This document shows positions 1 to 43,785 of a stretch of DNA of 64,000 nt, one piece after another. This DNA comes from Cacajao melanocephalus (Eukaryota; Chordata; Mammalia; Primates; Pitheciidae). Position 1 is the stretch's first letter, and each line of letters begins with the position of its first letter. The notes beneath the pieces were generated by a model, which did not search any database, was not told the DNA's origin, and worked only from the letters and a program-made list of their open reading frames with translations. The translations under genes were made by a program, and so were the position numbers. The stretch is taken from the NCBI GenBank assembly GCA_963573385.1, contig CAUYLG010009257.1, positions 62,001 through 126,000 of the forward strand, in the 5' to 3' direction.

Positions 1-555
1 GAATGAAAGGAGGGGGGCTAAGGTCTCTTCTCCAGAATGAAAGCAGCCGGGGATATCCCTTTCAAACCTAAGTCGGCTCATGTCGCCCTCCAAATGGGCT
101 CACGCGGCCTACGGGTCCTGCCTGGTACCTCTCTCTTCAACTTCGCTGCTCTTCCCTCTTGCGCGTGCTTCTGCCACGGGGCTCTCCTCGCTGTTTCTCT
201 TATACACAGAGCGCGCTCCTGCCTCGGCGCCTGCGCACTCGCTGTTCCCTCCCCCTCGACACTCTCCTTCCAGATCTTCTTTCCCACGTGTTTTTTCCAG
301 CATCACCTCTTCAGGCCTCCTGGGAGCACCTCATCTAAGACACACCTCCCACCACCATTCTAGTCCGTCAGTCTGCTTTGCTTTTCTTCAAAACGATTAC
401 CGCTGCTTGGCATTCTATTACATATGGCTTTCTTTCCCCCGGACAGTTTCCTATTTTCTGCATTTTGTATTCTATATTTTCTACATTTCATATTTCGTAG
501 CAAAGTGTCCATCCAGCACATAGAAGTGCTTAATAAATATTTGTTGAATAGATAA
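1..555. other. 5' edge, no gene recognised
   Basis: Moderately GC-rich single-copy sequence; an old repeat tail (TAATAAATATTTGTTGAATA) at about 531-550. Two overlapping 108-147-codon frames have no motif I can name. Confidence 0.4.
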
Positions 556-856
556 GCCGGGCATGGTGGCTAGTGCCTGTAACCCAGTGCTTTGGGAGGC
601 GGAGGTGGGTGGATCACTCGAGTCCACGAGTTCCAGACCAGCCTGGGCAACATGGCGAAACCCCTGTCTCTACTAAAAATGCAAAAATTAGCCAGGTGTG
701 GTGGCGCATCCCTATAATCTCAACTACTAGGGAGGCTGAGGTGTGAGGATCACTTGAGCCCAGGAGGTTGAGGCTGCAGTGAGCTATGATTGTGCTGTTG
801 CACACCGCAGCCTAAGCAACAGAGTGAGATCCTGTATAAATAAATAAATAAATAAA
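556..856 (+). mobile_element. Alu, full length
   Basis: Starts GCCGGGCATGGTGGC, ends in a TAAATAAATAAATAAA tail. Older Alu with many substitutions. Confidence 0.92.
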
Positions 857-1321
857 GGCCTTATTTAGTTCACTAATGCCTCAGAAACTCTAAGTATCAA
901 TTTCCTCAGAGAGTTGGTTGTGAGAATATTCATTTTTTTAGAAGTTAAATTTATTAATTTTTAAAACTTCTTGTTTTGAAATAATTTTATACATCCAGAA
1001 AAGTTGCAAATATAGTAAAATAATCCCCATGTACCTTTAACCATTGTTCCTAAATGTTAACATTTTACCGTGTTCCCTTCATCAGTCTCTCTTTGTATAT
1101 GTACACATTATTCTTAAATTTCTTTTGAATAGGTAATGTATACAGATGGTACAAAACATAAAATATATTAAAAGTAAACAGTGAAACATAAATCTACCCC
1201 CTCCTCCATCCCAACGCTTCTCTCCAGACCAACTCTGACTAGTTTCTTGTATATACTGTCAGAAATATCCTATGCATTTACAAACATCTATGAATGTGTG
1301 TACTTACCTATTTTTTTTGTC

Positions 1322-1612
1322 CTTTTTTTGAGACAGGGCCTCACTCTGCTGCCCAGGCTGGAGTGCAGAGATGCAGTCACTGTTCACTGCAGCCTCGACC
1401 TCCAGGGCTCAGGTGCTCCTCCCACCTTGGCTTCCTGAGCAGCTGGGACTACAGGCATGCGCCACCATGCCTGGCTAATTTTGTTTATTTTTTTATAGAG
1501 CCAAGGTTTCATCTTGTTGCCCCAGCCGGTCTTCAACTCCCAGGCTCAAGCATTCTGCCTGCCTTGGCCTCCCAGAGTGCTGGGATTACAGGCGTGAGTC
1601 ACCCCACCTGGC
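1322..1612 (-). mobile_element. Alu
   Basis: Antisense, from the T tract before GAGACAGGG to the 5' end at CACCTGGC. Confidence 0.92.
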
Positions 1613-1967
1613 TTGTAGTAGTCCATTTTCACACTGCTATCAAAAAAGTACCCGAGACTAGGTAATTTACAAAAAGAGATTTAATTGACTCACAGTTCCA
1701 CATGGTTGAGGAGGCCTCAGGAGACTTACAATCATGGTGGAAGGTGAAGGGGAAGCAAGGACCTTCTTCACATGGCAGCAGGGGAGGGAAGTATACAAGC
1801 GCAGGAAAAACCATTTATAAAACCATCAGATCTTGTGAGAATTCACTCACTGTTCGAGAACAGCATAGGGAAACTGCCCCCGTAATCCAATCACTTCCCT
1901 CCTTAGGCACATAGGGATTACAAATCAAGATGAGATTTGGGAAAGGACAGAAAGCCTAACCGTATCA
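1613..1967 (-). mobile_element. MaLR-type LTR (MST/THE1-like)
   Basis: The reverse strand starts TGATACGGTTAGGCTTTC and carries the CCCAAATCTCATCTTGA block typical of these LTRs. Solitary, non-coding and decayed. Confidence 0.7.
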
Positions 1968-1979
1968 CAGCCCTTATCT

Positions 1980-2900
1980 ATTGCATGTATTTTATACACA
2001 CAGATACACATTTTTCTTCATAAAAAGCACACTATCCTCACTGTTCTCTACTTTACTTCTTTCATATGACACAATATCTTGAAGGTCATTCCATATCAGT
2101 CCACCTGGATGATTTTCTTCATGGGTGCAGAGTATGCCAATGTTCGGATGTATGAGAGCTCATTTAACCAGCTCCCTATTGATGGAAGTTTAGATAATTT
2201 CGAATCCTTTGCTGCTACAGACAATGCCGTAACGAATATCCTTCCATACTGTCATATTGTATATCATCTGTGGAGCCGATGACTGAGAGCGAAATTGCTG
2301 GGTAGAAAGATTTTTGCATTTTAAATGTTGACGGATATTACACATTTCTTTTCATAAAAGTTGTACCAGTTTATATTCCTGCTAACAGTGTATGTATGTG
2401 TTCCCTACATCCTTTATGATATAGTATATCATGTTTTTGTTCTTACTAATTGAATAGTTGAAAATGATATCTCAATGTAGTTTTATTTTTTATTTTTACC
2501 CTCGTCTTCTTTGTGATGGCATGTAGTTTTATCTTTTATTTCTCTTATTATATTTTTATAAACATTTTTCATATGTTTAAAAGCCATTGATATTTATTTT
2601 TCCATGAATTGTTTATTCATATTGGTGCCAGTTTCTCTAATGCATTATTGGTTTTTCATTGATCTGTGGGAGTTCTTTGCAGAGGGAGAAAATTAACTTA
2701 TTTTTTATAATATGTGAATATTTTTTTCATAGTATTTGCCTTTTGACTTGTTAATGATGAACTTTTTTGCCATTCAGTTTTATTTATTTTTTAAAAATTT
2801 CCATATAGTTGAATGTCTCAGTCTTTTCTTTTGTGGCTTCTAATGCTTTGTGATATAACTGGAAAAGCCTTGCCTAATCCAAGATTATTTAAAAATTATC
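1980..2900 (+). mobile_element. old L1 (L1M) fragments
   Basis: AT-rich sequence with L1 3'-end phrases such as AAATTGCTGGGTAGAAAG and a GTGTTCCCTACATCC block. Heavily decayed. Confidence 0.6.
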
Positions 2901-2925
2901 CCATGATCCCTCCTTCTTCTTCCTT

Positions 2926-3062
2926 TTTTTTTTTTTTTTTAAATAGAGGCGGGATCTCACCACGTTACCCAGCCTGGTCTTGAATTCCTAGGCTCAGTCA
3001 ATCCTCCTGCCTCAGCCTCTCAAAGTGCTGGGATTACAGGTATGAGCCACCGCACCCAGCCT
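2926..3062 (-). mobile_element. Alu monomer
   Basis: Only about 135 bases of Alu, antisense (GGGATCTCACCACGTTACC to CCGCACCCAGCC). Confidence 0.85.
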
Positions 3063-3075
3063 ATCCCATGATAGA

Positions 3076-3163
3076 CTTTCTTTTTCTTTCCCTCCCTCCC
3101 TCCCTCCCTCTCTTCCTCCCCTCCTTCCTTCCTTCCTTCCTTCCTTTTCTTTCCCTCCTTTTT
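3076..3163. repeat. (TTTC/TCCC/TTCC)n pyrimidine tract
   Basis: Low-complexity C/T strand after a half-length Alu; likely grown from the Alu edge. Confidence 0.9.
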
Positions 3164-3299
3164 CTGCAACCATGACAAATGAACTATTCCATGATTTCTT
3201 ATGGCATTTGTTCAAACATACACAAAAGTAGAGGAATGTAATGAGCCTGCAGTATCCTCATCAACTCCATCAGTGATCAGAACAGGGCCAGAGACAGTC

Positions 3300-3690
3300 T
3301 TTTTCATCTATATCCTATCTATTCTCCCCACTCTTCAATAATTTTGAAGTGAATCCCAAACAACATATAACTGTGTGATTTTGATTTGTAAAATGCTTAT
3401 GCCTTTTAGCCATCTGGAATGCTTTTAGAGTTATAGCTCTAACCATTTTTTGCAGATACCTAGCCCATTCTCCCAACACAGTTTATTGAATAAACCATCT
3501 CTTCTCCAGTGATTTGAACAGTGCCTTTATGATACACTAAATTCCCACACATATTTGAGTCTATTCCTGTCTATTCATTATTCTGTTCCACTGATTCATT
3601 GGTCTATATTCATGCTCCAATTCCATATTGTTCTGATGACTGTAGCTCTACAGTGTATTTTGGTATCAGACTAGATTTTTCCCTAAAAGG
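3300..3690 (+). mobile_element. old L1 fragment
   Basis: Contains CACTGATTCATTGGTCTATA and CTGTAGCTCTACAGTGTATT, phrases of the L1 3' region. Confidence 0.65.
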
Positions 3691-7839
<4,149 letters not shown>

Positions 7840-8222
7840 ATTTTGTTGTTGCTGTTGTATTTATTAAGCCCCTTCTATTCTACAGGGAGTTTTCTTTGAG
7901 TATAACCTACAAGGTTGGAACTGCCAGGCCAAACCCCATTAGCCACTGAAGAAGGGTCATAGGGACCATGGAGGGAGGGGGGTCCCCTCTTTGGGGTATG
8001 GGAAATGGAGACAGATGGTGGCTTTCTAGGTGTGGAAGGCCTCCAGGCCCAAGGAGGGGTGTCTATCTGGTCACTGTTTCCATGGGTCAACATGGGGTGA
8101 ATTAGGGTTGGGAGATACAGGGTGAAGGCCAGTTAGATTAGCATGGGGACTTCCCTATTCTAACCCCAGAATCTTATTCCTCATTCTTGGCTTTTATGCC
8201 TCCCTGCTTTTTATTAGAAAGC

Positions 8223-8487
8223 CTTTTCTTTTGAGACAGTGTCTTGCTCTGTCGCCTAGGCTATAGTGCAGTGTGATCTTGGCTCACTGATACCTCTGCC
8301 TCTTGGGCTCAAGTGATTCTTCCTAGTAGCTGGGACTACAGGCACGCACCACCATGCCTGGCTAATTTTTTGTGTTTTTGATAGAGATGGAGTTTCAGGC
8401 TGGTCTCTAACTCCTGGCCTCAAGTGATCCACCCGTCTTGGCCTCCCAAAGTGTTGGGATTACAGGCATGAGCCACGGAATCTGGCC
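8223..8487 (-). mobile_element. Alu with internal deletions
   Basis: Antisense; lacks part of the left-monomer sequence after TTGGGCTCAAGTGATTC. Confidence 0.88.
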
Positions 8488-10044
8488 CTCATATTTTTTG
8501 AGTCTATTCAGTTGTCTGGTAGAACATTCCACATTCTGGGGGACAGTGAGTCAGCAGAGGAAGTGGGTTGAGAGCCCACTACATACCCAGAGCAAGCCTG
8601 GTCACTATGAGGACATCGGGGTTGAATATAATCTCTTTTGCCCTGGAGCTCACTGCTGAGCTATGTCGCCTCCCCTAGGAAGACCTCTCTGACGCCCTGA
8701 TCAGTGAGTTGCTCCCTTTTCAGTGCTCTCCCAGCACCTGACACACAGGCGTGCTGCCCCTTCTGTGCTGCACTGTAATTATGTTTGTGTGTCTCCTGCA
8801 TGAGGCTGTGAGGACCCCTAGGGGAGACCAGGAGTTAGTCACACCTCTGCCTGCAGGACCAGGGACTCTGCTGGGGTATGCGGGGTGTGTTCTGCACAAG
8901 GGTGCCCAGACAAGGGGGTGCATGGAGACTGGAATTCACTCCACATTCCACTCGTGAAACCATGAGCCCTGGCACTGGGCTGCGTCTGCCAGCAGGAAGT
9001 ACCTTTTCCTAATTCGCTTAAAGGAAACATGGATTGTGGCATGCCTGCTTAGCACTGTACCGGCATTCAGTTGACACTCAATAAATGCTTGTTGCTTAAG
9101 TGCATGATAGAGGGTGGGAAGAGGTAAGGCAGATGAAAGTCTTCAGAAGAGGTGTGCTGGTATATTCTTTGGTGGGGGCAGGAGACCTGATTCGTAGCAT
9201 TTGCTGATTCCCATGGTGCCAATACCCCCAGGCTGATTCCAAGCTGCGGAGATAGGAAGAGGTGTGCACAATCAGCTCTCACAAGCCCCTAATACTGGAC
9301 TCCAGCACACCACTGTGGTTTTCCATTTATGATCTTAAAACTACATCTGAAACAGACTTTGAAGTGGGGGTCGGTGTGGGGGGAGAGAGAGAGAATGAGA
9401 ATGTACTTCTGTTTGAAGTTTGGGGCCTCCTCAGGATGAGAAATTGCTTCATCCAAGTTCTGTGCAGCCTGAGCAGTTCTCCTTGCCCAAGAAGAGGCTG
9501 TGGATGACCCCTGGAATGAGCCCAGGATGCCTGAAGCAGAGGCCTCTAACCAGTCCACTCAGCCTGTCTGTGGCTTTGGCCTCAACAGAGAACGCCCAGG
9601 AGTTATGTCTTCTCCATCTCCTGGGCATGAGCCTGGCTCTTCTGCCTCGATTCCTTCACACACACTGTTTACTGCCTCTAAATCCTACATGCCTCCTGTA
9701 GAATCTGCCCACATGCCATCACGGCAGGAAGCTGGCCTGCCTGTCTGGACATCAGGTCCTTCTCATCCCAAAACTTTATGGGCCCCAGACTCATTCCCCC
9801 AAGGCAGGCTCAGACCCTATCCCTTCCAGACCACAGCCTCTCTTTTCCTCACCCCAGGGGACTCACCTGAATGAATCCCCATCCATCAACATCCTTATCA
9901 CTTGACTGACTGAACTAAGACATTCAGTGACAGATGAATGAATGATGAGTTTGACACCCCTTTCTTAAGCACCTAATATGTGCTAAGGGACGGGGAGTAG
10001 TACGGACCTAGATACACAGTAGTATCCTCAGCCCTGGCGGCTTG
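8488..10044. other. RAB44 upstream region, no gene recognised
   Basis: A MIR-like tail (CAATAAATGCTTGTTG) lies near 9080. The frame at 9473-9874 is open for about 133 codons without a recognisable domain. Confidence 0.4.
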
Positions 10045-10732
<688 letters not shown>

Positions 10733-11592
10733 GTTGAGACAAGGGGGCACTGAATCCAGCTTGAATGGGGGGATGACCTCAGGGAAGGCTTCTTGGAGGA
10801 GGCAGCCTCTAAAGCAAGGAAGCAAAAGGTATTAACTAGGTAAGGGGGTGAGAGAGTTGCAGATTTTGGGGGAAAGGGAGCAGGGTGGGAGGGAGTCAGG
10901 AATTCCAGGAACTGTGGCTGGTTCAGCAGCATTGCCATGGACCCCAGTGGCACAGGGGTGGAGTGGATGAAGCTGAGGCCATGTCATGTGGGACCCTAAT
11001 AGCGCATAGGGGCGCTACTGATTCCACGCTGCGTGTGTCGAAGGACTAGAGACACGGTGCTGCTGAGAAAAGGCTGGAGGAGAGGTGAGACTGAGAGGGG
11101 GAGGAGGCGTCAGTGGAGGGATCCCTGATGCAGCTGAGATGAGTCAATGAGCCGGAAAGAGTCGCCAGAGAGAGAGATGCCTCAGGAAGCTGATTCTGGC
11201 CCTTCAGATCCTGGAAAACCCTGCAAACCACCCTCCAGGTTAAAACATGAGATCGATTCTGCCTGGGGTGAATAGGATATACTCGCTAATGGTCAGAGAA
11301 GACTTTGATAGTTGAGTAGTAGCCTGAAGAAATGAGGGCATCTGGGTAGCTTGGAGAAGGGCATTCCAGGCAGGGGGAACTTAGAATGGGCAAAGGCGTT
11401 GAGCAGAATGAACGAGACGCCATGAGGCGGCTGGGCCATGCGGTCAGAGGACCTGGTGGGCCACCATCAGGCCGGGCTTTGGCAGCCATGGTGGATTTTC
11501 TTCCATGGGTGATGGGAGCCAGGGGAGGGTTTTGAGTCATGAGAGTGTGTGACTGTCCAGCAGCCCAGTGCCCCTCACTCCTCTGTCCCCAG
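10733..11592. other. region immediately upstream of the RAB44 start exon
   Basis: Old L2-like sequence around 11,300-11,530 (GGCATTCCAGGCAGGGGGAA). It ends in the polypyrimidine tract and acceptor of the first coding exon. It must be intron or promoter-proximal sequence of RAB44. Confidence 0.45.
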
Positions 11593-11604
11593 GGCCAATG
11601 CACC

Positions 11605-38606
<27,002 letters not shown>

Positions 38607-39680
38607 CCGCCTGTCCTGTCCCGGGTAGGATGAACACCCCCGGGGTTTCCTGTCCCTCAGCTCCTGTCCTGCCTTCCTGGACAGCAACGACAGAGAGGAC
38701 TGGCTTGGAAGTTCAGGAAAATCCTTCTCAAATCAGGGCTCAGATCCCAGGGCCGCATCGCCTCTGCCCTTCACGCTCCAAAGGAGGGGCTTTGCTGAAT
38801 GAACAAGGCGTGGGGGGCAGGGGTACGGCAAAACTCTCCAAAGAAAGGAAGAGTCTAGAAAAACAGCTTAAGGAAAATACACCAAAATATTGAGCACATA
38901 TCTGTGGGTGATAAAATTATAGGGTGAATGTGGGGGATGTTATTTTCCGTTTTACACATATTTGTATTTTTAGAGTTTCAACAATAACTGGGCATTCATT
39001 ACATAATCAGAAAAAAGAGATGTTGAGAAGGAGGAGAGAAACTTTCCAAGGAGCTCCCTTGGGTGCTGCTGGCTCCTAATGGGTATAACCTGTTAATCAC
39101 AAATTGCTCGGTGTTAGAGCAGTCCCTGTGTGCTCTGCCCGGCAAGGCACTGTTAACCTGGTCTCACGGGCTTTCTTCCCAGCAGAATCTGGTTCCTGGG
39201 AAGAGTAATGTTCCGAAGGCCCCTGCTATGCCCCGATACCCTCCTGGTTTCCAGAGCCCCAACGTCACTCCCTTTCCCCATGATCCGAATCACATCTCCC
39301 AAGGGTCACATTCAGGGGTCCTGCCCCCTGCCCTAATGCCATGGTGTCCCCAAGCACAGGACTTTACCCTCAGTTGTCAGTCTCTGGATGCATTTGAGGG
39401 GCAGCTAGGGTGTGGCTGGGGGCTCCAAGCAGCTGGGGAACCTAGACTCAGAATCATTCATACACTCCTCTTTGGAGCTTTTGCAGAAGTTTCCAGAATT
39501 CCATAACAGTCACCTTCTGAATGGTGGGTACACCTTATCAGCTAGGCTGGGGTTTCCAGTGCCCTCAGAGAGCTTGCCTTAGAGTCTTAGAGAGACTACC
39601 TACCCATTGTCCATGGTCTGTTTGTATGTCTATCACATCTTCCCATCACTACTAACTGAATGTACAACATGTGCCAGGCA
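38607..39680. other. RAB44 3' flank
   Basis: Probable start of the RAB44 3' UTR. An L1-like fragment lies around 38,880-39,010. I see no coding signal; the 147-codon + frame at 39063-39506 has no recognisable domain. Confidence 0.4.
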
Positions 39681-39686
39681 CTGAGT

Positions 39687-39977
39687 TTGTCTGTTTTTTG
39701 AGACAGGGTCTCTCTCTGTTGCCCAGGCTGGAGTGCACTGGCACGATTGCTGTCCACTGCAGCCTCACTGTCTGGGCTCAAGCAATCCTCCCACCTCAGT
39801 CTCCCGAGTAGCTGGGACCACAGGCACACGCCACCACACCTGGCTAATTTTTTAGTTATTTGCAAAGACAAGATCTTGCTATGTTGCCTAGGCTGGTCTC
39901 AAACTCCTGGGCTCAAGGGATCCTCCCTCCTTAGCCTCCCAAAGTGCTGGGATGACAGGCGTGAGCCACTGTGCCTA
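39687..39977 (-). mobile_element. Alu (older, J-like)
   Basis: Antisense, many changes; TGAGTTTG repeats at both edges. Confidence 0.91.
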
Positions 39978-40373
39978 GTCTGAGTTTGGTATTTTGTAAT
40001 CCTTCAGGTACTGAGGAATTTCCTGGCTGAATCAACAGAAACCCCTGTTTCGTTGAGGGACAAGCAAAGACAGTTCAAAGAATAGAGTTACAGAGAGAGA
40101 GAGAACGAAGGAGAAAGAGGAAGCAACAGCGGGCTGTTAAATCACACAGTCTTAGGACCTGGCCCCAATCCCTCTTCTCAGTTCTGCAAGGAACATCTCA
40201 GCAGCAGTGAGCCTTCCATCACCAGAGGCACATAAGCAGAAGCCAGGTGACGCCTGGCAAAAGATGAGGAAGAGGATCCTAGCATCCAAAGCCACCAAGG
40301 TTGGATTAGATGCCCTCAATGGACCCCATCCAACCTCGAGACTCCATGTGGATGATTCCCATGGTCCAGCTGA

Positions 40374-40661
<288 letters not shown>

Positions 40662-42639
40662 GGTCCAGCTGATTCTTTTACTGGGCCCTTTGCTGATCCT
40701 TTTTTACCCCAATGTCTTCTCCCATCTCTGGCCCTCTCCCGCAGCCCAGTCTTGCTCCTGAACTGAGCAGTTTCTGGGCTGTGGTGTGCTCAGAGAGAGA
40801 GAGAGAGAGGGGTGTGGGCTGGAGTGAGTGATGCTGGCCCTGGGTGAGGATGGGAAACAGGTCCTGTAGTTGCTAATGGCTCTTTCTCTGGGGCAAGCAC
40901 TAACATCTCTGTCCTGTGGGCCAGGCAGTTAATGAGGCAGGTAGTCAGGGTGTGATACCTGGGAGAGGCAGTCCAGCAGACATAAGACATAGCCCCCGTC
41001 CTTTGGAGGCCCAGTACTGGAGCGGCCCCCAGGCCTCCCCCTCTCATCTCAGTTCTGCTCTGGCCTCAGGCAGCTCAGGCACCCAGGAGATGGAGTTCTC
41101 GGAGAGACTCCACACTGCCCAGAACCCTCTCTCAGCTTTCTCGGGTCAGATCCACCTGCTGGGCAGGGCACAGCTGTGCAAGGACCACCAGCCTTTCCTA
41201 CTGCCAGAGGGCTCACAAGCCAGGGAACAGGACCCAGGAACCTCAGAACATCACAAAGCAGGCAATGACAGCAGCAGGAGAAACTCCAGGTAGACTTCAG
41301 AGTGAACTTCCAGGCAAGTGGTGAGTTCTTGGGGCATGTCAGCCAAGGGGGCTCTGGCTTAGGCTTAGCCAGAGTCTGATTAAGAAAAGGAGCCACCCTT
41401 AAGAAAGGGAGTGGGCTGATGAGACTCAGGCTGTGGAATGAGAAAGGACGGCAGGGGGATAGAATGAAGGCTGGGCAGGAGCTCTAAGAGAAGAGAGCTT
41501 GCTGGAACTGAGGGTGATCGGGGGCAGAATGAGAGCCCTCCTTTACCCAGTGCCGACTGTGTGCCAGGCACCGTTCTGAGCACTTAGCTCATGTTACTTC
41601 ATTTAGTCCTCACACCATCGGGCGTGTTCTCCCCATCTTACAGAAGAGGAAGGTACTGCATAGGGAGGCTGAGTGGCTTGTCCACAGTCACGTAGCGAGT
41701 AAGTGCTGGAGCCGGTGTTAAACCCAAGCTCCCGATACCCACAGACTTAACCCTGAAGTTATGCAACTGCTTACGGGAAGATGTGGATGCTTCAGGGAAT
41801 CAGGGGCAGGGGCCAGGTCCCTCAAGGCTCGTATTGCTCCCTGCCAATTCCTCTCCAGTAATAGTCCACATCATTGGTGGGTGTGGACCAGGAAAAAGAG
41901 ACGAAAAGGCAGTGACAAATGCCAGGAAAGTGGCTGGATGACAGCTTTCATCCAGGGCAGCTGGGGTGTTTGGACAGGTCCTTATTTCCCCTCCTCCTGC
42001 AGTCCCTGGAGCTGGTGGGACCGGGAGGGTGGCCGGATCAGAATTCACAGCGGCCCCCTCTCCAGTCGCTCCTCAGCTGCCCTCAGGCACGCTGCTGCCC
42101 TGGGACCCCAGAGACCAAGCTGAGTCCCCCAGGCTGGGGCTCTGCGGGAGGGACTCAGAGACTCCTTCAAAGCTGGCTTTGAGCCTGCAGGAGAAACGTG
42201 TCTTCAGCCCCCACCGCAGTGTGGGAGAAAAGTGGGGGATAACTCCAATGAGAACTCCTCTGCTGTGTCTTGTTTGCTGCTGGATTCCCGGAATATGGTC
42301 CAAAGCAAATGCTCAGGAAATATGTACTGAGTTAGCAGGCAAGCCTCTCTCCAGCTAAAGCTCTGGGGCCCTGGCCTGGCCTGCAGGGTGGCCAATGGTG
42401 ACGTCAGCCGCTGGGCTGACTCTAGGATGTCTACCTCCCATCTTCCAGCCAGAGTCCTCCCAATCGGACTCTTGGGAGGACTCTGACCTTGACATGTGCA
42501 ACAGAGTGGGGATGAGGAGAAAGGTCTGATTGCTGGGTGCAGACTCCCCCCACCCTGCCAGGGGCCTGCACAGCACAACCTAGAGGGCAGTGATTCCCAA
42601 GCTGGTTTGCTCTTAGAATTATCTGGGATCTTTCCTTTT
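40662..42639. other. intergenic, no gene recognised
   Basis: Mixed single-copy sequence with MIR-like phrases near 41,540-41,720 (TGTGCCAGGCACCGTTCTGA, CTTACAGAAGAGGAAGGTA). Several 80-180-codon frames exist in this GC-rich DNA, none with recognisable domains or linked splice sites. Confidence 0.4.
40794..40811. repeat. (GA)n short repeat
   Basis: Nine GA units between RAB44 and the receptor frame. Confidence 0.75.
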
Positions 42640-42641
42640 AA

Positions 42642-42933
42642 TTTTTTTTTCTTTTGAGATGGAGTCTCACTCTGTGGCCAGGTTGGAGAATGGTAGCGCA
42701 CTCTCGACTCACTGCAATCTCCACCCCCAAGTTCAAGCAATTCCTCTGCCTCAGCCTCCCAAGTAGCTGGGACTACAGGTGCACGCCACCATGCCCAGAT
42801 AATTTTTGTATTTTTAGTAGAGACGGGGTTTAATCATGTTGGCCATAATAATCTCGATCTCTTGACCTCGTGATCTGCCCGCCTTGGCCTCCCAAAGTGC
42901 TGAGATTACAAGCCTGGGCCACCGCACCCAGTC
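42642..42933 (-). mobile_element. Alu
   Basis: Antisense; ATCTGGGATCTTTC duplicated. Confidence 0.93.
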
Positions 42934-43378
42934 TATCTGGGATCTTTCAAAAATGCCAAAGCCCAGACCAACTACATCATGTCTCTGGGGGTGGGACCTG
43001 GGCTTCCGTATTTGTGAAACTCCCCAGGTGGTCTCAAGAAGCTTGGGAATCACTAGGAGGGGATTCACACCTTCTCAAAGCCCTTTCAGACCCACTTTCC
43101 CATTTGAACCTCACATTAAACCTGCTTGTTTCACAGGGCAGGGTTTTGTCAAAAACTAGATACATATGTGTCTATGTACATATATATTTATCAGATTATG
43201 AAAGCAATGTGTACTCCCTGCAGAAATTTTAGAAATAAATTTTAAAGAAGAAAATGAAAATTACCCGAGTCTTACCACTTTTGACAGTTACTATTGATGT
43301 CTGTTTTATTTCTTTTATTTCCTCGCTTTCTTACAGCTGAGGAAATTGATGTAGAGAAACATTAAGTAACTCTCCCGG

Positions 43379-43544
43379 GGCCAGATGCAGTGGCTCACGC
43401 CTGTAATCCCAGCACTTTGGGATGCCGAGGCATGAGAATTGCTTGAACCCAGGAGGTGGAGGTTGCAGTGAGTCGAGATCATGCCCTAGCCTGGGTGATA
43501 GAGTGAGACTCCATCTCTAAATAAATAAATAAATAAATAAATAG
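43379..43544 (+). mobile_element. Alu, internally deleted
   Basis: Sense; the middle is missing between GATGCCGAGGC and ATGAGAATTGC; (AAAT)n tail. It lies about 240 bases upstream of the receptor frame. Confidence 0.9.
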
Positions 43545-43785
43545 CTCTCCCAGGGTACTGAAGCTGGCAAGTAGCAGAGGCAGGATTTGAACCCAGAGTA
43601 TGGATGGAGTCTGTGCCCTGGGTTCAAATGAGGTCTGCAGGGACTAGTGTGTGCCGAGGACAGGCATGTATCCGGGCCCACTACATGCAGGGGTCTGTGA
43701 AAACAGGAGGCTCAGCAGGAACGGGGAAGGTGGTCTTTGGTGCTGGCTGGTTTCTACTTTGCCCTTGTGTATCTGAAACAGGAGA

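Noticed and set aside
9473..9874. 133-codon open frame upstream of RAB44
   Set aside because: No ATG near its start, no domain, no linked splice sites; plausible by chance in this composition.
41966..42740. Overlapping frames of 130-178 codons on both strands
   Set aside because: They are mutual shadows, one partly Alu-derived, with no recognisable motif.
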